From positions 25,210,544 to 25,274,543 of the forward strand of contig CM037460.1 of NCBI GenBank assembly GCA_021014325.1: a stretch of 64,000 nucleotides of DNA, in the 5' to 3' direction. The notes beneath the pieces are model-generated. The model was given only the letters and a program-made list of their open reading frames with translations, was not told the DNA's origin and did not search any database. The translations under genes were made by a program, and so were the position numbers. Source of the DNA: Plazaster borealis (taxonomy: Eukaryota > Echinodermata > Asteroidea > Forcipulatida > Labidiasteridae). This document shows, in pieces, positions 36,701-46,941 of the stretch (positions within the stretch are counted from its first letter, which is position 1; each line of letters opens with the position of its first letter).

Positions 36701-37520
36701 GTATAGCGCCAGCACGTTAATCCAGAGGTTGCAGGTTCAAGTCCCGCTCTAGTAAATTTTTCTTTGTTCAACCCAAAAATAAGTTTGAAATTGTCACAAG
36801 TTGCACTAACCCCATACTTGGCATTGTCAACTCAAAACAATAAAATTCCCCCAAAAAATGTATCTTCCCTGTGCTGGTGGGAGAATCGTTAGTCAATTAA
36901 CAAAAACCTCATGACATTAACCATTCTCTACCTAGCCTACCACCTACCCATCACAACTGTAGTCATCCATGACAATGATAATGTGTCGTTGTGCTTGTGA
37001 CTGTTGTTATCATTGCAATAATCAGTTGTGTCATACTGTCACAACATTAACACTGTCTGTACACTGTAACATTAAGTTTGATCATTAACACCACAATTTC
37101 AATGATTTTTATCAAATTAAATCACATAAATTTACTGAGTGACAGATAACTAGCGTTAATGACAACAAATTACAAAGGTAGCGGGAGGACTGATGTATTA
37201 AAATCTGACGTCAGCCATGACATCAGGCGTCCTAATCGTTGAAATACAGCAACAACAAACAAGAAACCTGAACAAGGTAATGCAATGTTTTCGGACAGTA
37301 CACAGACAGAACAGAGTTGACAACAAACAACATGATCATTCAAGGGGGGTCAACCTACTTTATGTGGTGCTCTCAAAAATTTGGAGACTGCAGGCAACTG
37401 GTCGATCAGCGGGAGGTACTCGTTGAATGTGAAAGAAGGGGGCCTGGTGGGCTCGGGGAACACAGTGCTGGCAAAGGGGTCAGTATCGTCCAAATATTGG
37501 ACCCTACACGTAAACGCCAT
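30646..37520 (-). CDS. FHOD3: FHOD-family formin, 5' part (three coding exons seen)
   Basis: Formin that nucleates and bundles actin filaments; FHOD1/FHOD3 are Rho/ROCK-regulated and FHOD3 acts in muscle sarcomeres. Exons 37359-37520, 34904-35004 and 30646-30704 join with correct phases (0, 2) to give about 107 residues. They start MAFTCRVQYLDDTDPF and include FPEPTRPPSF, LRAPHKLEDCTLQLSHNGYY and LRSQLSVRVHACI. These match FHOD N-termini closely, slightly nearer FHOD3 than FHOD1 (SHNG, RVHACI). This is the ubiquitin-like GTPase-binding region leading into the diaphanous inhibitory repeats. The start is the ATG at 37520; an overlapping ATG at 37531 is in another frame. Exon 3 ends in phase 1 and the next exon should begin with EKLY-like sequence. 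I could not find it, so the gene continues in a large intron beyond the left edge or was missed. An invertebrate may have a single FHOD, so the symbol is approximate. Confidence 0.88.
30790..30965. mobile_element. tRNA-like SINE relic, head-to-head B-boxes
   Basis: GGACTTGAACCTGCGACC is followed 30 bases later by its reverse complement GGTCGCAGGTTCAAGTCC. Flanked by the AATAAACCACAAGGGAAACT sequence typical of the Asn-like SINE in this window. Confidence 0.5.
31138..31440 (+). mobile_element. 'CTTGGTGCCCCTTC' repeat split by an insertion
   Basis: Left half GGCCTGGAATTACACGGAGG to GGAAATTGCCCT; right half ATTGCAAAATG to AGTTCTAGGCCT. An insert of about 135 bp (31247-31381) lies between copies of AATTGCCCT. 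Confidence 0.65.
31247..31381 (+). mobile_element. Short insert with 9-bp target duplication
   Basis: Bounded by AATTGCCCT at 31238-31246 and 31382-31390. Contains CATGTGTAAAAATCTCTTTT and CAGTATACTCTGCTCGTC; related pieces occur near 2793-2885 and 6850-6905. An 8-9 bp duplication suggests hAT-type or similar transposition. Confidence 0.6.
32029..32573. mobile_element. MITE with about 30-bp inverted ends
   Basis: Left end AGGCCGAGTAAACTAAATAA continues CATGTTGCT; the right end is AGCAACATGTTATTTATTTT then ACTTGGCCT. Interior has no useful ORF. Lies in FHOD intron 2. Confidence 0.65.
32580..34480. other. Unrecognised FHOD intron 2 sequence
   Basis: Mostly unique AT-rich DNA, with a locally CpG-containing stretch at about 33800-34240 (ACGTGGGAAGACGCG, GGCTTACGGCGGGCG). 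Small ORFs on both strands have no recognisable content. Confidence 0.4.
34595..34749. mobile_element. Small MITE, TAGAGGTTTTACAG ends, TA duplication
   Basis: Inverted ends TAGAGGTTTTACAG and CTGTAAAACCTCTA flanked by TA. Interior includes GCAGCCATCTTGCCGG and TGACCGGCAATATGGCG, a second internal inverted pair. Confidence 0.7.
34904..35004 (-). CDS. FHOD3: FHOD coding exon 2
   Basis: LEDCTLQLSHNGYYLDIESS followed by IDEQKDDFEGFNK. It aligns with human LDDCTLQLSHNGAYLDLE. Acceptor CTTTCAG, donor GTATGT, phase 2. Confidence 0.93.
35327..35492 (+). mobile_element. GTGTTAGCCAGAGGGGTG repeat
   Basis: Second copy of the 23153 family with extra GGACACCCTGTTTTAA units. About 320 bases upstream of FHOD exon 2 (in intron 1). 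Confidence 0.6.
35711..36425 (+). mobile_element. AGGGCTTGAAATT-ended repeat split by a MITE
   Basis: Left part 35711-35830 and right part 36133-36425 align with the uninterrupted copy at 14120-14449 (GACTTTGAATTGAGTCTGAT, ACTTGCCCAAAAGAC, GGTCTTGTAAAAACTG). Confidence 0.65.
35831..36132 (+). mobile_element. CAGGGTTCTCCC-ended MITE (nested)
   Basis: About 302 bp, flanked by TGTAT on both sides. It sits inside the 35711-36425 repeat. Confidence 0.7.
36560..36800 (+). mobile_element. tRNA-derived SINE, Asn-like head
   Basis: Head GGGCTGGATAGCTCAGTCGG, anticodon-loop region CACGTTAATCC and B-box GGTTCAAGTCCCGCTC. The tail continues TTTTTCTTTGTTCAACCCAA. The upstream part (CCCAGGCTGTCTCATAAACT) is shared with 55840. 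Not a functional tRNA: the acceptor stem does not pair. Confidence 0.65.
37359..37520 (-). CDS. FHOD3: FHOD coding exon 1
   Basis: Fifty-four codons from ATG at 37520. Motifs RVQYLDDTDPFAS, FPEPTRPPSFTF and LRAPHK match the family N-terminus. The donor is GTAGGT, phase 0. The frame is open upstream through TTG GAT GGA AGT AAG, so an upstream coding extension is possible. Confidence 0.88.
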
Positions 37521-37539
37521 CTTACTTCCATCCAAGATC

Positions 37540-37660
37540 TAAACTCTACTGGTGATAATCCGCGATATCGGCGGCCGCCGGATTTTGCAATACATTGCGT
37601 GCATAACAAAGTTTTCCCCATGTGTATTGTGTACATTATTCGGTCGCGGGGTCACCGACT
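37540..37660 (-). promoter_or_regulatory. CpG-rich region upstream of FHOD exon 1
   Basis: A short CpG-dense stretch, including GCGGCCGC at 37571-37578 and further CGCG and GTCGCGG motifs, in otherwise AT-rich DNA. It lies 20-140 bases upstream of the FHOD ATG. Likely 5' UTR or core promoter; no TATA box is evident. Confidence 0.4.
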
Positions 37661-37799
37661 GTAACTGGTACCCGACCAGTCATCCGTTGTTTTGGGACAG
37701 CCCCCACTGGCCAACTTTTCATATAAATAATGAAACTTATTTGAGATTTATATGACAAAGTTTCTGATTAAAGATATAAATAAAAAGAAGGATATTTTG

Positions 37800-37845
37800 A
37801 TCGATGTATGTCGTTTTTGTTTTTGTTTTTGTTTTTGTTTTCCCC
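37800..37845. repeat. (GTTTTT)n short tandem repeat
   Basis: Four to five GTTTTT units followed by a C-run. Confidence 0.85.
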
Positions 37846-38284
37846 CCAAGATTTTACCATGATTTTACCATGGAGGTAGGAATAAATAAGTGTTCATAAT
37901 TCCTTATAGTAAACCATTCACAACAAGAAAGTAATTAATTATATGAATTTGCATTTCTTTTAAGCGATTTCGTACTGATCCTTGTATATTGGAAGGTATA
38001 TAATAATTGTTTAAAAACCATAAAACTGGACCCTGGGTTAGTGACCTCCATTTATCCAAATAATATATGGTCACCCCAAACAGCGCCCGCTGTCGTTTAA
38101 TATGTAGACGGACGGTTGTCTTAAACAGCGCCCTCTTTATAAGCATTTTCTTTGGGCAAGTGCACAGGCAATGGGCACAGGAATTTATGACCGTATCACG
38201 GGTCGACAGCTCCGCATTTGCTGCGGTGACATTCCCATAATGTTGTTACCGATTAAACAACTTTTATTTTTAGTGTTGTTTATT

Positions 38285-38745
38285 GAGGTTTTTATTGAAA
38301 TAAGCCACAAGGGAAAATGGCTGGGTAAATTTTAAATAATTTTGAGTTGAGAACAGACAAATTGACTAGAGCGGGATTTGAACCCGATTACCGGTGTCCC
38401 AGGGAAATCTGTCCCCCTGAGATTCTGTCCCAATACAGGGAAATAACATGGGCTGGAGGAGGATGGTTCAAAAGAGGGCGCTATCAAAAGTAGTTTGTAC
38501 ACAGTTTGCCGTTTGGGGGGACAGAATCTCCGGGGGGACATCTCCGGCCACACCGGCGTCATAGGGAAATCTGTCCGCTGGAGATTTCGCCTCATAGGCC
38601 TAATGGGAAATTAAAATGGACTGGAGGAGGAGGATTCAAAAGGAGACATTTGTGCACAGTTCGCCGTATGGGGTGACAGAATCTCAGGGTGGACATAATC
38701 TCCTGCCACACCGGCGGCGCTCTGACCAAATGAGCTAGCCCTAAT
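38285..38745 (-). mobile_element. Asn-like SINE whose tRNA head is split by a duplicated insert
   Basis: On the minus strand the head starts AGGGCTAGCTCATTTGGTCA and resumes with GGGTTCAAATCCCGCTC about 320 bases later. Between lie two tandem copies of a unit of about 160 bp (38391-38551, 38552-38712), each with GGGAAATCTGTCC and GACAGAATCTC inverted arms. Confidence 0.6.
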
Positions 38746-39569
38746 TTGTATGAGGATTTTTTTTGTAGCATTAGTTTTGCAACTGATACACACAGAATGG
38801 TATAGAAACAAACCATCGCGTTTAATTGTCTAAAATGTTCTTCCTATCGAAATGCTAATGATCCTATTACAATAGTTATAATAAATACATAATTGTAACA
38901 TTCCGATGCGTCATTAAAAACAAGTTCAAGCCATCAGTTATTCCTCAAAATAAATAAATCATAGAGTCGGGTTTGAAATGCCATGCGAAGTTCAGTGCAG
39001 ACTATCTAAGGACCTTGGCGCTGAATATTTTTATTTTAAAGGGAATGTTCGGGCATAACTGAAAATTACTCACTTTAACCGCTTTCATTTCCCTTGCTCC
39101 ATCTTTTTATTTATGAAAACAAAACAAATACATACTATAAATGTTTATGGGTTTTTTCTTTGGAAACGTTGAATAGTAACTTTAATAGTTTATGATTGTA
39201 TTTTTCTTAATTATTTTGTTGAGCTTGTAATTCAGTTCAACCAGCAGGGACGCTCTCGATCGGACACTGTTTTTTATAAAGATGTCAAATGTTTAGTAAA
39301 AATCTGCCCGAACAAAATATCGAAATTTACCCAAGGAAAAATATGTAAAACCCAATTTCTTTTTACCTGGTTGTGAAATATCGTTTGTTTCTTTCAATTT
39401 GCTTTCGGCCAGAAATTTAATGCCCTGTCCTTAATATATTAGATCCATCCCATTGAATGTGGCAAACTGCTCACTTACTGCGAAATGTGTCTCCGGGTTT
39501 TAAACCGTTAACAGCGGGAACTCCATAGACTATTACTTAAATCCTTGAAGGGATCAATAGATCATACCA

Positions 39570-39950
39570 CACCATCCAATTATAAACAATGTTTTCTGTG
39601 CATTTCCGATGATATTTTACATATAAGAGACTTTTTTACATGCCCAGAAGTTGTCTAGAATTATTTGAGTTCAGTAATTGCCCAGTAATTGATTTATTTT
39701 CCCTAATTAGCTAACTTTTAGGGGCCGTGGAAACACACCCACTTTATCCCGACGGACGAAAGGGTCAATTTACTAAATATTATTAAATATGTGCATTTCC
39801 GAATAATTTTTACATCTAAGTGTCTTCTTTACATGCCCAGCTATTGTCTAATTTTATTTGAGTCATTTTAGCAACCAGTAATTTGTATATTTCTCTAATT
39901 ATCTAAGTTCTTAATGGCATGGCAATGCCCTTATTTACTACCACACCATC
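39570..39950. repeat. Tandem duplication of about 190 bp
   Basis: GTGCATTTCCGA...TTTACAT...ACATGCCCAG...TGTCTA is repeated at about 39599 and 39791. CACACCATCCAAT also occurs near 39571 and 39941. Diverged, non-coding. Confidence 0.6.
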
Positions 39951-40142
39951 CAATATTTTTCTTGAAAGAATCCTGTAAACAAAAAAATAATAATAATAAT
40001 CTGGGGCCTGACCCCACTCTAAGATAAGTGGAATGGTCCATTATAGGATATCAAGGAATTTGTCTCCCCCAGTCATTAGACTTTGGAGAAATTAATTAAT
40101 TAGTGATTGTGGAATGATTCATTGGCCCCTCCCCTCAGTTAA

Positions 40143-40533
40143 GGGAAGGTACACGTTTGGTAATCACTCTTAAAATGAATGGCAATAACAACCTACTTGG
40201 TTAGAACTCTATACGTACAGCAGCTTTCGATAGTATAAAGCATTTTGAGAATGTTTACTTCGAAGTAATGTGGTTATGGAAAAAAGATATCAGTTTTTAT
40301 CCACACAAATTTGAATCTGAGAAACGTACTGTCAAAAACGTGTTTCAGATTGTGTATTCCAATTACGGATTATTCTTCCTGCGTGGACAAAACCGCTCTG
40401 GATTTCCGGCAATATCTCAAAAACTTGACCACCTAAATGAAATGAAATTTCCACAGGTTAGCTTTTATTGTATATCTACATTTGTAGGATTAAAACAATC
40501 AACCGGTTCCAAAAACCAAATATATTTTCCCTA
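40143..40533 (+). mobile_element. TTAA-MITE type 2
   Basis: GGGAAGGTACACGTTTGG left end with TTAA at 40139-40142; right end degraded. It finishes about 100 bases from the 40.6-kb exon-like block. Confidence 0.65.
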
Positions 40534-40634
40534 AGATATCGCCACCCCTTGAAAAGAATCCACAAAGTTAATTGATACAACAGCTGAGTGCAAATGTCCA
40601 AATAAGGTAACAGATTGTCTCAGAGGTCACTTAC

Positions 40635-40691
40635 CGCGCGTTGTCTGCTCCTCTCTTCTCTCAACCTCCGTCTCTCCGCTATGTTATACAT
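40635..40691 (-). other. Possible alternative 5' exon of FHOD
   Basis: Minus-strand block with a strong donor (GTAAGT at 40634). An ATG at 40691 opens MYNIAERRRLREERSRQRA in phase 0, with an in-frame TAA upstream and a tiny upstream ORF (ATG ATA CCA TAA). If spliced to a TTTAG at about 37540, the frame would enter FHOD exon 1 through ILDGSK. No homology was recognised. It could instead be an untranslated exon or chance. Confidence 0.3.
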
Positions 40692-41218
40692 CGTCCTCCC
40701 TGATGATATTCCCGTCTGATTTGGAGGGATGATGAGACGGGCAAAGATGATGGCTGGACCGGTTATGGTATCATCTTAACTCCTAAGGGACGTCTCGCTT
40801 CATCCCAATACGAATTTAGATTGATCACTGAGGACCACATCACACAAACCCCGCTGGAGATCCGTCAGTACACGCAGCTTACATACTTGGGAACCGAGGC
40901 CAGTGCAAAATACCAATTAAAATATCCGTTCTTTTAACACCATGGCGTTGACTTGATTGCTCCACTGGCTTTAACCCCGAGTTTACTTCATCAGTTAAAA
41001 GAAATGATACGGCAAAAGGATTCTCCTATAAATAATAAGACGTTAGAGCGTTTCTTGAGGAACTTCTATGTTGATGTATAGGCAGCAGATGTTCTTGTCA
41101 TATACAACATGCTGTGTTAAGCGTGTATCTACCCGTAGGGTATCGTATGTTTGCTTTATGGATAAAAGTTGTCACCTCTACCCGCCTCCTCCGCTCTTAA
41201 TGATGCAGCATAACATTG

Positions 41219-41229
41219 TTGGCGGGAAA
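41219..41229. promoter_or_regulatory. E2F-like site
   Basis: TTGGCGGGAAA matches the E2F consensus. It sits about 530 bases upstream of the 40.6-kb exon-like block in a locally GC-rich stretch (about 40.6-41.3 kb). Function is inferred from the motif alone. Confidence 0.25.
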
Positions 41230-41495
41230 GGGTCCGCCTACTTCCTCAATGACGTAGCCGAAAGGGAGGCCGGGGCAGAGATTTATGTAATCAAGGCAAT
41301 ATTTAGATATGACCGCTAAAAGATAAATGCACTCCCGCTAATGATGTGTTTGCAGCCTTAATTTGTTGCTTTCTTTCTGAGCTGATCGAGTCAGTTACGT
41401 GCGTGAATCGCAAGTTAGTATTGGCAAGGAAACCATATTATTTTAAAACTTTGTATTGGAACACTCGACAAGTTCAAATTCTCAGAGTTTTGTTA

Positions 41496-41836
41496 AAGCA
41501 AATGTACAACATTGGTAATTGTCAAAGACCAGTATCCACACTTGATGAGACCCGACAATATACATGAAACAATACACCTGTGAAAAATTAAGCTAAATCA
41601 GTCTTCGGAGTCATGAGAAAACAGTGAAAAAACCCATTATATATTTTCACTGTTTTCAAACATCGGATTTTATCACCAGTGATAAAGACTAATTATTTTA
41701 CTCATTTCCTAAAAACTATAGCATTTCAAGCAAAACTATTTCAAGGGAAGTTTTCTACCATGACCATCTTTATATTATGTAAGTTATGTGCAAATCTGCG
41801 AACATTTACATGTTCAACCTTGCCAATGTTGTGCAA
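41496..41836 (+). mobile_element. TTAA-MITE type 3, right end lost
   Basis: AATGTACAACATTGGTAATT left end and internal TTTTATCACCAGTGATAAAG hairpin. Confidence 0.65.
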
Positions 41837-42027
41837 GAAATGAATTTATGTTCGAAATTACTCAACGCAAATCTACACCCGCAATCATTTCAGACTGTAG
41901 TCTTTATTAGTTATTATTTTACAATAAAAATGGTGGAATTATAACATTTTGATTCTCTATTGCATTGAGAGCGGTTTCGACTTTCTAAAAGATGACCAAA
42001 ACACAGGCATCCTTAAAGTCTCCTCAA

Positions 42028-42379
42028 AGGCACTGTACACATTTGGTAATTACTCAAAATATATATTAGCATACAAACTGACTTGGTAACGAGCAACGGG
42101 GAGCTGTTGATAGTATAAAACATTGTGAGAAACGACTCCTTCTGAAGTAACGTAGTTTTTGAGAAAGTGGTAATTTCTCACTAAAATATTAAAAGACATC
42201 AGGCCAGAAGCCCTATTTAGGCATCTGAAAGCACACAAGGTTTTTTTTTCATAATTTTCTTGCAACTTCGATGACCAATTAAGCCCAAATTTTCACAGGC
42301 TTGTTATTTTATGCATATGTTGGGATACACCAAGTGAGAACACTGGTCTTTGACAATTACCAATATGTGTCCAGTGCCT
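42028..42379 (-). mobile_element. TTAA-MITE type 1 (left of inverted pair)
   Basis: AGGCACTGTACACATTTGG left end (TTAA mutated to TCAA) and CAGTGCCT right end, sharing TTAA at 42380-42383 with the next copy. Confidence 0.75.
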
Positions 42380-42383
42380 TTAA

Positions 42384-42752
42384 ATGCATCGTACACGTTT
42401 GGAAATTGTCAAAGACCAGTGTTCTCACTTGGTGTATCCCAACATATGCATACAATAAAAACGCTGTGAAAATTTGAGCTCAATTGGTCATCGAAGTTGT
42501 AAGAAAATGATGAAAGAAAAAACACCCTTGGTGAACAAATTTGTGTGCTTTCAGATAGAATAATAAAAACTTCTTGCAAGAAGTTTTTTATTATTTGAGT
42601 GAGAAATTACCTTTTTCTCAAAAACTACGTTACTTCAGAGGGAGCCGTTTCCTACAATGTTTTATACTATCAACAGCTCTCCGTTGCTTGTTACCAAGTA
42701 AGTTTTTATGCTAATATTTGTTTTGAGTCATTACCAAACGTGTACGATACCT
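42384..42752 (+). mobile_element. TTAA-MITE type 1 (right of inverted pair)
   Basis: Opposite orientation to its neighbour; ends ATGCATCGTACACGTTTGG and CGTGTACGATACCT, TTAA on both sides. Confidence 0.75.
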
Positions 42753-43157
42753 TTAATAGAACAACAATTGTAATAAACAAATTATAATACACAACTTTAA
42801 TATTTTTATCTTCATATTGATGGGGGTTTGTCTTATTCACAATCTTCTTCTATATTTAAATATTTCAAAGTATTTTGTTTCGTTTCATGAGTTAAAAAGA
42901 AAATTATCACTATGATTGACCGTTAACATAATCACAAGTTTTTTCTATCAGTTAAAATACTATACCTTTAGAGCACATTATAGTCTTTGGATATTGCTTT
43001 CTAATCCTTTTTTTTAATACAGGCATATAGTTCCTTTAACAGTTATACATTCTTAAAGTATAAGTATGGGGCTACAGAAAATTAATTTCATACAATGATT
43101 TGAAAGTAAGACTGTACAATGGCCAGGCATATCAAGGACTTCCATTGGCAGGGTTAA

Positions 43158-43535
43158 ATGCATCGTACACGTTTGGTAATGACTCTGAAAATGTATGGCA
43201 ATACAAACTTACTTGGTAAGAAGTACAGCAGCTTTGGATATAGTATAAAGCATTTTGAGAGACTTTTTACTTCGAAGGACTGCGGTTATGGAAAAATATA
43301 TCACTTTTTATCCCCAAAATATTTTAAATATTGAGAAGCGTTACCAAAGTGTGTATTCCAATGCAGATTATTCTTCCTGCGTGGACATAACCGCTCCAGA
43401 TTTTCGGCAATTATCTCAAAAACGCTACCACCTTTCGAAATGAAATTTTCACAGGTTAGTTTTATGGTATATATCTACAACTATATATGATTAAAACAAA
43501 CAATAGGCTCCAATTACCAAACATGTACGATGCCT
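43158..43535 (+). mobile_element. TTAA-MITE type 2
   Basis: ATGCATCGTACACGTTTGG left end and ACATGTACGATGCCT right end, flanked by TTAA at 43154-43157 and 43536-43539. Confidence 0.75.
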
Positions 43536-43559
43536 TTAAAGTGAATTTTAAAACTGTAT

Positions 43560-43908
43560 TATGCAGTTCTTACAAAGAACTGCACACAATCCGTGTAGCT
43601 AGATCAAGGCGCTTTACAACATTATTATCCCTGTTCATTAGGCATACCTAAACCATTCCTCAAAATTTCTAAACTCTATGGGAAGCACACAACCAAAAGC
43701 TGCTTAAATTGGCGCTGAGGGGTTAATCCAACACAATACTGTCTCAGCCCTTTCAGGTTCCAATTTATACACCTGGGTTAGAGAAGCAATCTGGTTAAGT
43801 CCCTTGCTCAAGGACACAAGTGTCATGACCGGGATTCGAACCCACACTCCGATGATTCAGCCATCAGAACTTGAGTCCAATGGACTAGACCGCCCGGCCA
43901 CGACTACT
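43560..43908 (-). mobile_element. tRNA-derived SINE
   Basis: Minus-strand head with GGTTCGAATCCCGGTC-type B-box and GGCCGGGCGGTCTAG A-box; body matches the 3949 copy. Confidence 0.7.
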
Positions 43909-45024
43909 GGGTTTAAATGGTTCCTTTAACAAAAAGGACACAAAGCACTAAACAGTGTTAATGTAGAATTGTACCCTACAGTTAGTGGTTGAAAAAGGTG
44001 GTAAATCGGTGGAATTATATTTCTTTCTTTTTTAAAGGATCTAGCCTTTGTAAGCTCAATTAAAAAAGTGTCAATTTTTCCCCCACACTAAGAGTGGTCA
44101 ACTCCTCTCATTTTACCCTTTATAGCTTTCGATCAGCTTCCTGCAGTTCTAAGAATTTTTTTTATAAAGGCAGTTGCAGATAAAATACATTTTCACTTTG
44201 TTTACAAACTCATAATCCTAAACTAGTCCTATTTAATGAAATGAAATTCAAGCAATTACAATATATTTTGTAAGAACATTTGTGTGTAATATAACCAAGG
44301 CATGTTGCATAGTACTGTTGCCATCAACACTTGATAAAGGATAGAATTTTGCTGAGTGAATCAAAAATAACTAATTTCTCAAGCTGAAAGGCAATATCAT
44401 ATGTTTTTTACTTAAACAAACAACACCAAAAGCCAAAAAAGAAAATGAGTAAAATAAACTTTTGATTGACTAAACCCAACTAGATTTCAGAATTAAATTT
44501 GCCTTAGTTTATCTTGTAACAAGTCTGTGAATCACTCAGAAAAATGTTTAACAAGAAGGCAAGAAAAAATAATTTTAGGTTTGTTCTTGCCCAATATCAA
44601 AATTTAGATATATGTTACAGGAACATACCCGTGCAAAGTGCAATGTTTTGTCCATGCAAACGGTCGTGACAATTTCATCTTTTCACAAAAGAAAAGAAGT
44701 ATAATTCTTATAATTATTTTATTGTGGTTTTACCCTAACACCAATGTGTGATGAGCACTGCATACTCAATGCTTTCCAAGGCCTGAAGAAAAACAAATCC
44801 ACAGGCTACTTGGGTGGGATTCGAACCCCAACCCCCGCATTCTAAGCACACTAGACCACCGAGCATGCCGGTAAAAGGCCAGCTTGATTTCTGTTATATG
44901 TTCGTTGTTAGACATACCTATGATGACCTTGAAAAGGATATAACCTTAACACTTGGCCTCATTGAAACCTTATTTGTCACATTAATTGCTTACCACCTTC
45001 TGCCCGCACACAACGATATCGTGT

Positions 45025-45150
45025 GCTGAATGCATCTACACAATACACAGTTAGTTCTGTGCATAGATGTGCCACCCTACGCAATCCACGCAGTTGGATG
45101 GTTTCAACTGGTTGGTCAACTCTCTGACAAATGTTACCAGGAGTTAAACG
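45025..45150 (-). repeat. Fragment of the 113-bp minisatellite-bearing repeat
   Basis: TTAGTTCTGTGCATAGATGT and GTTGGTCAACTC match the flank of the arrays at 49265, 49955 and 60570. Confidence 0.55.
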
Positions 45151-45469
45151 GTTTTAAGATATTGTCTCCAGGGGATTGGAATTAAAGAACTCGTCCAAAA
45201 CCCCCAAATTTATCTTTCTTTTGAGACAGATTTTGTTTAAACTAGAAAACTGTACCTAATTTGCTCTGAACAAAAAATCATTATTTACCTTCCATTAAAA
45301 AAGATATCATTGTTGGTTTTTATATTAACATTTTTTTTTGGTCTCAACAAGGCAAAACAAAAATATCTACCTAAATAACATCTAAACCAATAGAAAAATA
45401 ATAAGGGAGAACAAAAAAAGATCGATACTTGAACTCAAAATAGTGAAATTTCAGATCCTTTGCCCCATT

Positions 45470-45673
45470 CAGAGCTGTATATTGAGAGAGTTGCGACACA
45501 GAGGGTCCAGATTTCTTTGGTCACGTGGTTGCTGGATGCAATTTTCGGTCCAAATCCAGTACAACCCACTGTGCAGTCTGGTCTGGCTACCTATGTGCAC
45601 ACATGCGGTTTTTCTTTGACCTAAAATGGCTCCTAATCGCAAGTTGTTGCAACTCTCTCAATATACAGCTCTG
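45470..45673. mobile_element. MITE with 28-bp inverted ends
   Basis: Ends CAGAGCTGTATATTGAGAGA (continuing GTTGCGAC) and the reverse complement at 45646-45673. 204 bp; no ORF of interest. Confidence 0.75.
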
Positions 45674-46359
45674 GTCCTGTCCACCACTTAGGCTGAGAGA
45701 AATCATGAAAACAAAAACAAAAAACTCACATGGAAATTTTGATTCAAGACAATGTCATATTTTCAATCTTTTGGAAAAATTCCTTTGAACATACATTTCC
45801 CAAAGATTTTACTTAGCACGTGTTATAGTTTAATTTAGACGAATGAAGTGAATTGACTGAGGAGGGATTCAAACCAAAACAGCTAAGTTTGACAGAGCGG
45901 CGCGGCAGGAATCTACAGCTGGTAGTAGAGATCTCATATCTAGGCCCTTTTGGAAGTCATCGCTTCACCTCAGTGTGCTCTCCATACAGGGCTTCAAAAA
46001 GGCGGACAGAGCCCAAGCCGAAGACAGAGCCAAGGTTTTTAAAATGGCCTTAGTCTTCCTACCTTTAAAATCACTTCTATTCGTTTTCATACACTCACGC
46101 TTTCATTTATTCACCCCACCATAATTTATATACAATTTGTTCGGTATAAAAAAACTTCAATTTTAAGACACGATTCCATCAAATTCTTTCTTGTTCTTCA
46201 CCAGTTCGCTTCCGAGGACGCATCAACATGCACAACGCAACACATAGCGCTGGTCTTATAAACCTTCATTTGAGTTTCTGAGCATGTTTGGCGGCGGTCA
46301 TGTTAATAAGCCACATGCGGTGAGACACTGTAGCGGATGGCATATATACAGGCAAGTGT

Positions 46360-46575
46360 TTCATTGAGTCCCTGTGGTCATGGTTCAGTGGACCCGGTTT
46401 AATGGCACTGCAAACAATGAACGGAGTAACTCTTTGGATGGATTTGTGTCTAGTGCCTTTATCGGAGACCTATTCCTTTCACATACCAGCCAAGATTTTG
46501 TAAAGGCGGACTACTGAGCGCTTTGAGACACCCATGGGGAGTATTAAGCGATATATAAGAACTGCGTGTTATTAT
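46360..46575 (+). mobile_element. SINE 3' part with ATT tail
   Basis: GAGCGCTTTGAGACACCCAT, AAGCGATATATAAGAACTGC and TTATTATTATT tail, matching the minus-strand SINE at 48027. Confidence 0.6.
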
Positions 46576-46941
46576 TATTATAGTGCATTGTCATGAGGAT
46601 TATTCTCATTCTCTGGGATGCCTTTTGATCAACCAGGCATGTGTTGATTATCGGCTGTTACATAACAGCTTTCCAACCTGATTTTGCTTCAGATACACGA
46701 CCGTAAAAAAAATTGAGCCATTAAAATCTGTAATGTCAATGTCAATGAGAAAACGTCTTTATATGTGTGTCCAAACTGAGTTTCATTGACAAAACAAATT
46801 ATGAATGGCCAGGAAAAACAAAAAAGCTTTTTGACCGAAAATAATCCTGCACAGGTAACAAGAAAAGGTTTTTTTAATCCTGAAGCGAACTGGTTAAGTC
46901 AAGATAAAGCACCAGACTTCATTTGCAGATCATTTGGAAGC

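Larger units (their letters stand above)
41330..46940. other. Intergenic region between FHOD and DGAT1
   Basis: Contains the separately listed MITEs and SINEs plus unrecognised AT-rich DNA (about 43.9-45.4 and 45.7-46.3 kb). Short ORFs here have no recognisable domain. The nearest possible DGAT1 polyadenylation hexamer on the minus strand is AATAAA at 46106-46111, about 1.5 kb past the stop; its use is unproven. Confidence 0.4.

Noticed and set aside
36684..36758. Possible tRNA-Asn gene
   Set aside because: The 5' and 3' acceptor strands do not pair, and the same sequence with shared flanks recurs at 55976: SINE head.
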